NCBI RefSeq assembly: GCF_027579695.1
Contig: NC_083596.1
Location: 52,432,900-52,496,899, forward strand
DNA length: 64,000 bases
Source of the DNA: Neoarius graeffei
Taxonomy: Eukaryota; Chordata; Actinopteri; Siluriformes; Ariidae
Reading direction: 5' to 3'
Shown one piece after another: positions 9,503 to 19,888 of this stretch. Position numbers and translations under genes: made by a program. Under the pieces are notes generated by a model, which did no database searches, was not told where the DNA came from, and saw nothing but the letters and a program-made list of their open reading frames with translations. Every line of letters begins with the position of its first letter. Position 1 is the first letter of the stretch.

Positions 9503-10315
9503 CTCTGGATCTTGGATGTGGAATTAGAGGAATACTGCTGGCAAAACACTCTAATTTGGACCTTTCCTACCTCCCACCACTTCATGAGTGAAGGAAAAGT
9601 TTCCTTCCTGGATCTCCAATAGATCCAAAATAATTTAAAATTTTTACAAAAATTAAGATCATGCAATAACTTAACATTTAAAATGCCATAAGGACTTTGG
9701 TTTTTCCGCGGAAGAGAAAAAAAAAGCTCCATTAAAACTAAGTGATGGTCTGTAAAAACAACAGGGGAGATTTGGCAGTCAATGACTCTTGAAATGAAAG
9801 GTGAAGAAATATAAAATCTGTCCAACCTTGTTGCACAGACTCTACCGTCAGATATTTTCACCAATGTGTATTGTCGGACTGAATAATGCTTCATTCTCCA
9901 CACATCAACCAGATCAGTTCTCTTTAAAAAGTGAGATAAAATGGACGAGCAGTGAATGTGTGGTTCCTCTCCAGTCCTGTCTAATGCAAAGTCTGTGCAG
10001 CAGTTCCAGTCTCCCCCCATTAAAGCACACTCCCCTGATCATTACAACTTAACTCCTCTTTTAATAAATGAAACAACTCTTCACGTTCAGAGCCTTGGTT
10101 TGGTGCATAAACACTGATAAAACTAAGAGTAAAATCCTGTATTTTAACTTTTACCATAAGAACTCTATCTTTCACCAACTCTGTACTGGACACGATGTTT
10201 ATATCTAAAACAGAAGAGAATAAAATCGCAACTCCTGCACTAAAATTTGTCCCATGACTAAGAACATATTGTCCATTCCACCATAAATCCCAGGCTATTT
10301 TATTCAACTTGTCAC
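9503..10315 (-). pseudogene. Tx1-like LINE ORF2, endonuclease portion
   Basis: Minus-strand frames between 10307 and 9503 encode most of an AP-endonuclease-like (EEP) domain. Visible motifs are SFISVYAPNQG, then GGDWNCC (the GDFN-type motif), then RLDRFYIS and TDHHLV (the SDH active-site motif). The two frames meet near 10020, so a frameshift is present. The N-terminal SLNING-type strand lies at 18157-18038, across the Tc1-like insertion. Confidence 0.85.
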
Positions 10316-10587
10316 TACAGTGGCATGCAAAAGTTTGGGCACCCTTGCTGAAAATGCCTGTTACTGTGAATAGTTAAGTGAGCAGAAGATGAACTGATCA
10401 CCAAAAGGCATAAAGGTAAAGACGAGACATTTCTTTTCAGCGTTTTCTGCAGGATTTGTATATTATTTTTGTTTTGTACAATTGGAGAGTGAAAAAAGAA
10501 AAGGAACACCATGTGAAAGTTTGGGCACCCTAATACATTTGAGTTCTCAGGTAACTTTTACCAAGGTTCCAGACCTTAATTAGCTTA

Positions 10588-11235
10588 TTGAGCTGTGGCT
10601 TGTTCAAATTCTTCATTAGGAAAGGTCAGATGATGCAGATTTCAAAGGTGTATCAATTCTCTGACTCCTCAAATTTGTCCCTAAAATCAACAGCCATGGG
10701 CTCCTCTAAGCAACTCTCTCGCATTCTGAATAATAAAAGAATTGATGCTCACAAAGTAGGAGAAGGCTACAAGAATGTAGCAAAGTGTTTTCAGGTAGCT
10801 GTTTCCTCAGATTGTAATGTTATTAAGAAATGGCAGTTAACAGAAACAGTGGAGATCAAGGTGAGGTCTGGAAGATGAAGAAAACTTTCTGAAAGAACTG
10901 CTCATTGGATTGCTAGAAAGGCAAATAAAAACCCTGTTTGACTGCAAAGGACCTTCAGAAAGATTGAGCAGACCCTGGAGTGGTGGTGCACTGTTCTACT
11001 AAGCAGCGACACCTGAACAAATATGACCTTCATGAGAGAGTCATCAGAAGAAAACCTTTCCTGCATCCTAGCCACAAAATTCAGCATCTGAAGTTTGCAA
11101 ATGAACATCTAAATAAGCCTGATGCAGTTTGGAAACAAGTCCTGTGAACTGATGAAATAAAAATAGAACTTTTTGGCCACAATGTTCAAAGGTATGTTTG
11201 GAGAAAAAAGGGTGCCAAATCCCAGGAAAAGAACA
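10588..11235 (+). pseudogene. Tc1-like transposase, N-terminal part
   Basis: The frame from 10588 encodes the paired-type DNA-binding domain (SKQLSRILNNKR, then HKVGEGYKNVAKCFQV, then NVIKKW). It is followed by recognisable but stop-ridden sequence (RKLSERTAHWIARKANKNP) up to the chromovirus insertion at 11235. Several in-frame stops lie between 10878 and 11235. The catalytic core continues at 17343. Confidence 0.75.
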
Positions 11236-12033
11236 TGTCATGGTCCTACCTGTGGGCTTCTCTCTTCAGGTAACATCTCCACTCAGCATTACCGGCCACG
11301 CCCGCACTCACTTCCTCTTATTTACTTTCAGTGACTGTCATTGGCTGTTGCCAATCACCGGCTTTCCCCCGGTGTGTATTTATACTGCAGTTCTCCCAAG
11401 CTTCTTTGTCAGATCGTCTGCAACTCTCAGCGTGATAACCTGCTTTGTGTTCCTACTACTCTGACTCCTGAAGATATTCTGTTCTATCTGACTCTGTCTG
11501 CTCTCCAGCCCCGGTAACCTGATCTGCCTTCTGTCCTGTCGACTCTGCCTCTTGCCTGCCTCTCCTGTACCTTCGCCTGATCTCCAGCTCGCCCAGCCCT
11601 GCTGCTCGCCTGCCTCTCCATCTGCCTGGTGTGAGCAGCCCTGCCTGGAGCCCTACTCTTCTGCCCTGGTAACCTGACCCTGCATTTCTGTCCCCTTTCT
11701 TGCTACCTGATTTGTGACTCTGTGTTCCAGCCGGCTCTCTATCTCCTGCCTGCTGAGGGACTGCTTGCTGGGAGACTGCCTGAAACCCAAGAGCTGTCAG
11801 CCTACAGCCACACCTCTCTGACTATGCCTGATCCTGGCTGATCCCAGAAGCTAAGCAGGGTTGGGCCTGGTCAATACTTGGATGGGAGACTTCAGATGTC
11901 ACCAGCCATCCCTGCCTCTCAGTCCTCCTGCCACTGAACTTCACATGCACATTCTCCCAACTCCCTTTTCCCCTGTTATTAATAAACTGTGGTTTGAGTG
12001 CATTTGATCTCCTCTCCTGTCTGTTCTTTGACA
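11236..12033 (+). repeat. 5' LTR of the 5S-bearing chromovirus
   Basis: Starts TGTCATGG and ends TTTGACA (5-bp inverted ends). A TATTTATA box lies at 11377-11384 and AATAAA at 11981-11986, so R should run from about 11408 to about 12005. I found no convincing primer binding site after it: the sequence following 12033 matches neither a tRNA 3' end I know nor the predicted RNA start. Confidence 0.92.
11800..11890 (+). repeat. 5S rRNA-derived segment in the 5' LTR
   Basis: These 91 nt align without gaps to positions 1-91 of vertebrate 5S rRNA as I remember it. They begin GCCTACAGCCACACC and include the pol III internal control region: GAAGCTAAGCAGGG (A box), GGGCCTGG (intermediate element) and TACTTGGATGGGAGAC (most of the C box). 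The last quarter of 5S is absent. Confidence 0.85.
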
Positions 12034-12040
12034 GAATGGC

Positions 12041-13055
12041 ATGGAGTCAGCGCCCGAACCCTCTGCCCTAGATCAGCTGCAGCGCACCGAAGGAGATGTC
12101 AGTTGGATGTCTGCTGACATTGCAGCCCTGATCCAGCTTGGGCAGCAGCAGCAACAATGACTGGATCAAGCACTCCAGCTGCTCACTGCCCTAGCACCCC
12201 CAGCTCTTCCGAGTCAACCACCGCTGCCCCTCGTTGCATCAGCCCCTGTCATACGTGCCAGCTCCGGGAGGTGCTCCTGCTGCACTCGATGCCCCTGAAC
12301 CCAAGGTCGGCAGTCCAGAGTGTTTTGACGGTGACCCCTCCCAAGTCCATGCTTTCCTGACCAGCTGCCGGTTGTTGTTCGACCTGCAGCCCAGAACCTT
12401 CGCGGCGAAGGTGACCTTCGCGGCGAAGGTGGCCTTCGTCATCACTCGTCTGACTGGCCGCGCCCGCCTGTGGGGAACTGCTGAGTATGAACGCCAGACA
12501 CTGGCGTGTGCCTCCTTCTCCCTGTTTGCAGCAGAGATGACTAAGGTCTTCGACCTGGGCTCGTCGTCAGTAGAGGCATCTGGAGGGCTGATGAGTATTC
12601 GTCAAGGCAGACGAACAGTGGCTGACTACTCGATCGATTTCCGGACCTTGGCCCGGCGCAGCAAGTGGAACATGCAGGTGCTGGTGGACGCCTTTCTGCA
12701 CAGCCTGGCCGACTACATGAAGGATGAATTGGTCTCGTACGAACAACCATCGACACTCGATGAGGCCATTGCCCTGGCCGTCCGCATTGACTGCCGGGTC
12801 CAGACCCATCGACGAGAGAGGGCCCGCCAGACTCAGCCAGTCACCAGCGCATGGAGTAACCCAGCCCCTTCTATGTCTCCTGCTGTTTCTCCGCCGAGCC
12901 TTCTGGACCAGTCAGAGCTCATGGAGATCGGCCGTGCTTCCCTCAGCCCGGCAGAGCGCCAGCGTCGGATCACCTCCAATCTGTGCCTGTACTGTAGGGG
13001 TGACGGTCACCGTGCTGCCTCTTGCCCAGTAAAAGCCCAAGCTCACCGGACATAG
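12041..13055 (+). pseudogene. gag of the decayed chromovirus
   Basis: ATG 12041 opens a gag that hits TGA at 12158-12160 after a run of glutamines. The downstream capsid frame (from about 12234) is offset by a further frameshift near 12260. Capsid motifs (CFDGDPSQVHAFL, then AFVITRLTGRARLW) and a CCHC knuckle (CLYCRGDGHRAASC) resemble the gag of the neighbouring sushi-type element. An 18-bp tandem duplication at about 12400-12435 repeats the codons for FAAKVT. The stop overlaps the pol frame, which is -1 relative to gag. Confidence 0.85.
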
Positions 13056-13483
13056 GAGGGGCCCGGCTGAGCTCAATGACCATCCATTCCTCCACCAGCC
13101 AGAAACCTATGCTCCATATTTGTCTTCATCTGTCAGATTCCACCCACACCCTGGCCACCCTGGTTGACTCTTGCGCCGAGGCTAACATCATGGACACCGA
13201 GCTTGTGCGCCAGTTGGGTCTGCAAAGCCATCACTTATCCTCTCCCGTTCCAGCCAGGGCGCTGGATGGCCATCTCCTTGGCACCGTCACCCACCTCACT
13301 GCCCCTGTTCCGATGACTCTGTCAGGCAACCACCATGAAACCATCCAGTTTCACCTGCTCCGTTCCCCCAGCCAACCTCTCATCCTGGGCTATCCATGGC
13401 TCCGCCAGCACAGTTCTCACATCGACTGGGCCACTGGAGCGATAAGAGAATGGGGCAAGGACTGCCACCAGACCTGCTTATGA
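13022..13483 (+). pseudogene. Protease segment of the decayed chromovirus pol
   Basis: A 153-residue frame, -1 to gag. It contains the retropepsin region LATLVDSCAEANIMD, where the usual D-S-G active-site triplet reads D-S-C (GGC to TGC). LILGYPWLRQHSSHIDW follows. The frame ends at a TGA after the conserved CHQTC region and reopens by 13547, so pol is interrupted here. A protease with DSC is not expected to work. Confidence 0.8.
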
Positions 13484-13546
13484 GCCGCCACTCTACACCC
13501 CCGTACTCCACCTGCCAGCTCAGCCCCTGACCTCACTAATGTCCCA

Positions 13547-15363
13547 GTGTGTTATCACAGCCTTCGGGAGGTATTCAGCAAAGCCAAGGCCACTTCCTTG
13601 CCTCCTCACCGGCCCTACGACTGCGCCACTGATCTCCTCCCAGGCACTGCACCACCCAAGGGCCGTCTCTACTCTCTGTCCGCCCCGGAAAGGAAGGCGA
13701 TGGAGGACTACATCAGTGACTCTCTGGCTGCCGGCCTCATCTGTCCATCCTCCTCTCCCACCAGCGCTGGGTTCTTCTTCGTGGGAAAGAAGGATGGATC
13801 CCTGCGCCCCTGCATCGATTACAGGGGTCTCAACGACATCACCGTCAAGAACCGATACCCTCTCCCACTGCTCACCTCCGCCTTTGAGCTGCTCCAGGGA
13901 GCCACAGTCTTCACCAAACTCGATCTCCGGAATGCCTACCACCTGGTTCGGATAAGGGAGGGAGACGAATGGAAGACTGCATTCAACACCCCCACCGGTC
14001 ATTATGAATACCGGGTGATGCCGTTTGGCCTTACCAATGTGCCAGCGGTGTTCCAGGCTCTGGTGAATGATGTCCTGCGAGATATGTTGAACAAGTTCGT
14101 ATTCGTTTTCCTCAACGACATCCTGATCTTCTCCCAAACCCTGTCCGAACACACCCAGCATGTCCAACAAGTGCTCCGTCGTCTCCTTGAAAACTCCCTT
14201 TTCGTCAAGGCGGAGAAGTGTGTGTTTCATGCCAAGTCTGTGGGGTTCCTGGGGTACATCGTGGCAGAGAGGAGCATCCAGATGGACCCTGCCAAAGTCT
14301 CAGCAGTGACTTCATGGCTAGTACCAGAGAGCAGGAAGAAGCTTCAGCAGTTCCTGGGCTTCGCAAATTTCTACAGGAAATTCATTCGTAATTACAGCAC
14401 CATTGCGTCACCCCTCACCGCCTTGACCAGCACCAAACAGCCCTTCGCCTGGACTCTGGCTGCCAACAAAGCCTTTGCCACCCTCAAGGCTCGGTTCACC
14501 ACTGCTCCCGTCCTCCGGACGCCAGATGTGGAGCGGCAAGTCATTGTAGAGGTGGACGCCTCGGATGTGGGAGTCAGGGCAGTGCTCTCACAGAGGTCAG
14601 CAGATGACAACAAACTTCACCCCTGTGTGTTCTTCTCCCGCCGGCTATCGCCAGCCAAATGCAATTATGACATAGGCAACCGGGAACTGCTGGCGGTCAA
14701 GCTCGCCCTGGAGGAATGGCGTCACTGGCTGGAGGGGTGCGTAGTCCCATTCCTGGTCTGGACAGACCATAAGAATCTGGAATACATCCGCACCGCCAAG
14801 CGACTCAACCCCAGACAGGCCTGCTGGGCTCTCTTTTTCACCAGATTCAATTTCACCCTTTCGTACCGGCCCGGATCTCGCAACACCAAGCCTGACGCAC
14901 TCTCCCGCCAGTTCCAGAAGGATGATGCCCCCTCCAAGGATCCGGCTCCCATCCTACCTGACCCCTGTATCGTTGCTGCTCTGACCTGGGGCATCGAAGA
15001 ACGAGTGCGGGAAGCCCTCTGTGACCAACCCAGCCCCAGTGCATGCCCCGCTAGTCGCCTCTTTGTTCCTGAAGACCTGCGATCCCAGGTTATACAATGG
15101 GGACATGACTCCTGTCTAGCCTGCCACCCTGGTTCCACTCGCACCTACCACCTGCTCGCCCAATGGTTCTGGTGGCCTACTATGAGCAGGGATGTGCGAG
15201 ACTTCATCCGAGCCTGCCCTACCTGTAATCAAAATAAGTCCTCCAGCCGGCCTCCTGCTGGTTTGCTGCAGCCTCTGCCCGTGCCAATGCAACCCTGGTC
15301 CCACATTTCCCTGGATTTTGTTACGGGTCTGTCCCCTTCTAACGGGATGATGGTCATACCATC
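13547..15363 (+). pseudogene. RT-RNase H-integrase N-terminus of the decayed chromovirus pol
   Basis: The frame runs through RT ([27 protein letters not shown]), RNase H ([16 protein letters not shown], then [11 protein letters not shown]) and the integrase HHCC finger ([18 protein letters not shown]). The RT catalytic motif reads F-L-N-D at 14108-14119 instead of Y-L-D-D, which removes a metal-binding aspartate. Near 15350 a frameshift inside the first integrase catalytic strand moves the sequence to the frame starting at 15364. Confidence 0.88.
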
Positions 15364-16464
15364 GTGGACCGCTTTAGCAAGATGGCACACTTTGTTCCCC
15401 TCCCAAAACTACTGTCGGCCAAAGAGACCGCCCAGATCGTCCTGCAGCATGTCTTCCGCATCCATGGGCTGCTCAAGGACATCGTTTTGGACCAGGGGCC
15501 ACAATTCGCCTCCTCTTTCTGGAAGGAGTTCTGTCACCTACTCGGGGCCACCGCCAGCCTCACCTCCGGATTCCGACCCCAGTCCAACAGCCAGTCAGAG
15601 CGGACTAACCAGAAGTTGGAGAAGGCACTTCGGTGCATGGCGTCACGCAACCCTAGGGCCTGGTGTGAGCACCTGCTGTGGGTGGAATACTCTCACAACT
15701 CCCTCACCAGCTCAGCCACTGGGCTGTCCCCATTCCACTGCGTGTATGGCTACCAACCCCCCCTGTTCCCCAGCCAGGAGGGAGAGGTCACCTGCCCGTC
15801 TGCCCTCACCTATGCACGCCGATGCCGCCACACCTGGTCTCAAGCCCTCGCTGCACTCCTCAAGTCAGTCACCAACTACTCTACTGGAGCCAACCGGTGG
15901 AGGACACCTGCGCCCACCTACCAGGTGGGCCAGAAGGTGTGGTTATCAGCCAAGGACCTGCCCCTCCAGGTGGAGTCTCGTAAGCTGGCACCTCGGTTCG
16001 TCGGACCATTCCCGATCCAGAGGATAATCAGCCAGTCTGCTGTTCGGCTCCGACTGCCCAAGTTAATGATAGTGCACCCCACCTTCCATGTCTCTAAGAT
16101 TAAGCCAGTGCATGAAAACCCACTGGTCCCAGCTGCACCTTCTCCTCCTCCTCCTCATCTCATCGATGGTGGCCCGGTCTACTCCGTCCGGCGACTGCTG
16201 AAGTCACGGCGCAGGGGCCTCCAATACCTGGTGGATTGGGAGGGCTATGGTCCTGAGGAGAGGATGTGGGTCCCTGCTGGGAGAATCGTAGACCGTACCT
16301 TCATCAGCATCTTTCATCACCTGCATCCGGACCAGCCGGCCAACCGGAGGGGTCGACCAAAGGGTCCTTATCGGAATGACGATGCGCCAACTGCTACTGT
16401 CCCCGAGTCCGATTCTGAGCCAGATCCTGAGGCCTTGGACACTGACCGGTCAGAGGAGTTCTGA
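15364..16464 (+). pseudogene. Integrase core and chromodomain of the decayed chromovirus
   Basis: This continues pol after the frameshift. It has [13 protein letters not shown], then [12 protein letters not shown] (second catalytic D), then [12 protein letters not shown] (catalytic E), then the GPF-type module, and a C-terminal chromodomain ([17 protein letters not shown]). It ends in an acidic tail after a GRPKG-like motif. The frame itself is open, but it is detached from the first catalytic Asp. Confidence 0.85.
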
Positions 16465-16551
16465 CCATCCACCGGTATTCCCTCTCCTCCCGCCCGTCTT
16501 TGTGGATCTGTGGCTAGGGACTTCGGGAGCCGTCCCTTGAGGGGGGGGTTC

Positions 16552-17342
16552 TGTCATGGTCCTACCTGTGGGCTTCTCTCTTCGGGTAACATCTCCACTC
16601 AGCATTACCGGCCACGCCCGCACTCACTTCCTCTTATTTACTTTCAGTGACTATCATTGGCTGTTGCCAATCACCTGCTTTCCCCCGGTGTGTATTTATA
16701 CTGCAGTTCTCCCAAGCTTCTTTGTCAGATCGTCTGCAACTCTCAGCGTGATAACCTGCTCTGTGTTCCTACTACTCTGACTCCTGAAGATATTCTGTTC
16801 CGTCTGACTCTGTCTGCTCTCCAGCCCCGGTAACCTGATCTGCTTTCTGTCCTGTCGACTCTGCCTCTTGCCTGCCTCTCCTGTACCTTCGCCTGATCTC
16901 CAGCTCGCCCAGCCCTGCTGCTCGCCTGCCTCTCCATCTGCCTGGTGTGAGCAGCCCTGCCTGGAGCCCTACTCTTCTGCCCTGGTAACCTGACCCTGCA
17001 ATTCTGTCCCCTTTCTTGCTACCTGATTTGTGACTCTGTGTTCCAGCCGGCTCTCTATCTCCTGCCTGCTGAGGGACTGCTTGCTGGGAGACTGCCTGAA
17101 ACCCAAGCGCTGTCAGCCTACAGCCACACCTCTCTGACTACGCCTGATCCCGTCTGATCCCAGAAGCTAAGCAGGGTTGGGCCTGGTCAGTACTTGGATG
17201 GGAGACTTCAGACATCACCAGCCATCCCTGCTTCTCAGTCCTCCTGCCACTGAACTTCACACACATTCTCCCAACTCCCTTTTCCCCTGTTATTAATAAA
17301 CTGTGGTTCGAGTGCATTTGATCTCCTGTCTGGTCTTTGACA
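16552..17342 (+). repeat. 3' LTR of the 5S-bearing chromovirus (5S segment 17116-17206)
   Basis: 791 bp, very similar to 11236-12033 with scattered substitutions and small indels. It carries the same 91-nt 5S-derived block at 17116-17206. About 80 of 91 positions match the vertebrate 5S sequence I remember; this copy is slightly closer than the 5' copy. A polypurine tract (TTGAGGGGGGGG) lies at about 16537-16548. Confidence 0.9.
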
Positions 17343-17347
17343 GAACA

Positions 17348-17815
17348 CCTCTCCAACTCTGAAGCATGGGTGTGGATCAATCATGCTTTGGGGTTGTGTT
17401 GCAACCAGTGGCACAGGGCACATTTCATTGGTTGAGGGAAGCATGGATTCGAATAAATACCAGCAAATTCTAGAAGCAAACATCACACCATCTGTTAAAA
17501 AGAGGATGGGTCCTACAATAAGACAATGATCCAAAACACACTTCAAAATCTACAATGGAATACCTCAAGAGGCACAAGCTGAAGGTTTTGCCCTGGCCCT
17601 TACAGTCCCCTGACCTAAACATCATTGAAAATCTGTGGATAGATCTCAAAAGAGCAGTGCATGCAAGACAACCCAAGAAACTTGTAGAACTGGAAGCCTT
17701 TTGCAAGGACGGATGTGTGAAAATCCCCCAGGTAAGAACTGAAAGATTATTAGCTGGCTACAAAAAGTGTTTACAAGCTGTGATACTTGCCAAAGGGGGC
17801 GTTACTAAGTACTGA
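17348..17815 (+). pseudogene. Tc1-like transposase, catalytic part
   Basis: This continues the transposase beyond the chromovirus insertion. The tail frame 17555-17815 has LPWPLQSPDLNIIENLW (the third, glutamate, catalytic motif), then DLKRAVHARQP, and ends GGVTKY as Tc1 transposases do. Stops and frame changes between 17348 and 17555 show decay. About 200 bp of non-coding sequence and the right TIR follow. Confidence 0.8.
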
Positions 17816-18037
17816 CCATGCCAGGTGCCCAAACCTTTGCTTCAGGTCCTTTTCATGTTTTGGTATTTTACGCCTGTAAATGATGGAAATAAAAATGTAA
17901 TCTTGTGGAAAATATTAAAGAAATGTGTCATCTTTACCCTTAGGCCTTTTGGTGATCAGTTCATCTTCTGCTCACTTAACTATTCACGGTAACAGACATT
18001 TTCAGCAAGGGTGCCCAAACTTTTGCATGCCACTATA

Positions 18038-18157
18038 TGTGTTTCCTGTAATAAAATAATATCCAGTTTTTCTGTTTAATTACTTCAGATAATAAAACTC
18101 TTTTCTGTTCATTTCTTCCCCATTTATATTTAAAGAAGCGACTCTTAACCCCTGCAT
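18038..18157 (-). pseudogene. Start of Tx1-like LINE ORF2
   Basis: ATG at 18157 (minus) begins MQGLRVASLNING, the first strand of the LINE endonuclease. The remainder is frameshifted but recognisable up to the QET-type motif. The Tc1-like element interrupts it at 18037, and the reading resumes at 10315. Confidence 0.8.
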
Positions 18158-18364
18158 ATCGAAAGATAAGAGACAGAAACTTAAAAAGACAGATGGAAAG
18201 AACCAGTAGAGATAAAACACCCAGTGCTGTGCAGTCATTAAAAACTTTTATTTTTTAAGTTTCATTTTCTTAATCATTCTACTTTTAGATTCTTTTAACC
18301 CTTTCCTCAGACCAGTATCATGCTTTTTTAACCGATAAAGTTTTTTTCCATCTAGTAAATCCAT

Positions 18365-19772
18365 TCAAACAACTCTTTGAAGTGTGGTAACTGATCTGAT
18401 AAACTTTTCACCTTCAGTCACACCAACCACCCCGCTGCCCCCTTCCCCACCTTCAGTCACATCAACCACCCCGCTGCCCCCCTCCCCACCGGCAGTCACA
18501 CCAACCACCCCGCTGCCCCCCTCCCCACCGGCAGTCACACCAACCACCCCGCTGCCCCCCTCCCCACCGGCAGTCACACCAACCACCCCGCTGCCCCCCT
18601 CCCCACCGGCAGTCACATCAACCACCCCGCTGCCCCCCTCCCCACCGGCAGTCACACAAACCACCCCGCTGCCCCCCTCCCCACCGGCAGTCACATCAAC
18701 CACCCCGCTGCCCCCCTCCCCACGGTCAGTCACACCAACCACCCTGCTGCCCCTCTCCCCACCGTCAGTCACACCAACCACCCCGCTGCCCCCTTCCCCA
18801 CCTTCAGTCACACCAACCACCCTGCTGCCCCCTTCCCCACCTTCAGTCACATCAACCACCCCGCTGCCCCCCTCCCCACCGGCAGTCACACCAACCACCC
18901 CGCTGCCCCCCTCCCCACCGGCAGTCACACCAACCACCCCGCTGCCCCCCTCCCCACCGGCAGTCACATCAACCACCCCGCTGCCCCCCTCCCCACCGGC
19001 AGTAACATCAACCACCCTGCTGCCCCCTCCCCACAGGCAGTCACATCAACCACCCCGCTGCTGCCCTCCCCACCGGCAGTCACATCAACCACCCTGCTGC
19101 CCCCCTCCCCACGGTCAGTCTCCGCAGTCACACTGCTATCAGTCCCATTCCTTCTCCTTTCCTCACTGACAGTCCCAGTGGCAGCAGCTGGTTCTGCTCC
19201 CCGCTGGCTGTGAGGACACGTGACCCGCTTGTGTCCCACATCCCCACACTCAAAACATTTCATGATCCCCAAACTCGCATACACCACATAAAACCCTTCC
19301 TTGTGTTTAACATGGAAGGAAGCTTACCGTACAGTGTTTGAGTCGGGGAGTCCAGAAACATAAACACTTGTCTCCGTAGAGACTGAATGTGTTTTAATTT
19401 ATCATTCTTACAGCCTAAACTCACTGTCCGGATTCAGCTCGCGAATTTCCTGAAGTGCTTCAGTTCTTGTTCCAGCACTTCGTTGGGAATAAACGGAGGA
19501 ACTCCAGATACAATTACCTGGACAGAGGGCACCGCCAGCGGGGAAACTTGTATAAACTCATTGTTAATGTATATATTACTCTCTATGAGCTGATTAACAA
19601 GCTCCTGATGTTTCATAAACACCACCACAACTTTATTCATGCGGGAGGCGCACAGGATTTTACCATAACCCACCTGTGTTCCAACCACGAGCAGCACCTA
19701 CTCTACCAGAACCGTGGGTTGTGGTACCACCCTTACTCCATAGGACAGGGGCAGCATCCTGGAGGACACCAT
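18365..19772 (-). pseudogene. Tx1-like LINE ORF1 with repeat-expanded C-terminus
   Basis: ATG at 19772 (minus) opens a frame with an early TAG just before the VLLVVGTQVGYGK stretch. It continues through an RRM-like part (VQVIVSGVPPFIPNEVLEQEL) and a CCHC knuckle (CFECGDVGHKRVTC). The C-terminal half is a 13-residue repeat (GGEGGSGVVDVTA and variants) encoded by a 39-bp minisatellite. Frame changes near 19020-19110 break it. It ends in RVV near 18365. The protein would be an RNA-binding ORF1p. Confidence 0.8.
18414..19113. repeat. 39-bp minisatellite inside LINE ORF1 (about 18 copies)
   Basis: The unit is 39 bp (AACCACCCCGCTGCCCCCCT plus CCCCACCGGCAGTCACACC), cytosine-rich on the + strand. 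It encodes 13 residues per copy on the LINE strand, so most length changes keep the frame. Copies are about 90% alike; a few carry single-base deletions. Confidence 0.92.
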
Positions 19773-19888
19773 CCCGCCAAACAGCCAACAAAGAAACAAA
19801 CACACACACACAAAACATTAAAACACTACTACCAACAACTACAAAATACTCAGAAATTAAATAACACAAGAAAAAACAAGAGAAAATA

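Larger units (their letters stand above)
11236..17342 (+). mobile_element. Decayed chromovirus with 5S rRNA-derived LTRs
   Basis: A 6.1-kb Ty3/gypsy element flanked by the 5-bp duplication GAACA (11231-11235, 17343-17347). It has LTRs of 798 and 791 bp, gag with a CCHC knuckle, protease, RT, RNase H, integrase and chromodomain. It is related to the intact element at 4196 in protein sequence and layout but not in LTRs. It carries a nonsense codon, frameshifts and active-site substitutions, so it is inactive. Confidence 0.93.
10318..18035 (+). mobile_element. Tc1-like transposon (carries a chromovirus insertion)
   Basis: Terminal inverted repeats of about 120 bp start (C/T)AGTGGCATGCAAAAGTTTGG at the left and are repeated in reverse at the right end. 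TA dinucleotides flank both ends (10316-10317 and 18036-18037). Without the nested chromovirus the element would be about 1.6 kb, normal for Tc1. The TIRs differ at several positions. The transposase is decayed, so this copy is dead. Confidence 0.9.
2847..19888 (-). mobile_element. Tx1-like (L1 superfamily) LINE split by nested insertions
   Basis: Pieces of one LINE lie collinearly on the minus strand: ORF1 (19772-18365), ORF2 start (18157-18038), endonuclease (10315-9503) and reverse transcriptase (4195-2847). The gaps are exactly filled by a Tc1-like element (10318-18035, TA duplication) and a chromovirus (4196-9502, CTCTG duplication), so the pieces rejoin cleanly. The 3' end of ORF2 is missing beyond the reverse transcriptase fingers/palm. 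ORF1 with a CCHC knuckle and ORF2 with an AP-type endonuclease and a YADD reverse transcriptase fit the Tx1 clade. The copy is dead, with stops and frameshifts. Confidence 0.8.

Noticed and set aside
11800-11890. A genuine 5S rRNA gene
   Set aside because: The last quarter of 5S is missing, several stem positions differ, and it is repeated in the 3' LTR, so it is part of the retroelement.
12034-12060. A primer binding site for the 5S-bearing chromovirus starting TGGCATGGAGTCAG
   Set aside because: It begins TGG but does not match any tRNA 3' end I know, and it shows no complement at the predicted RNA start.
18384-19169. 261-residue Pro/Thr/Ser-rich + strand frame resembling a mucin
   Set aside because: It is the antisense reading of the 39-bp minisatellite in LINE ORF1, whose real strand is shown by the CCHC knuckle and RRM-like part.
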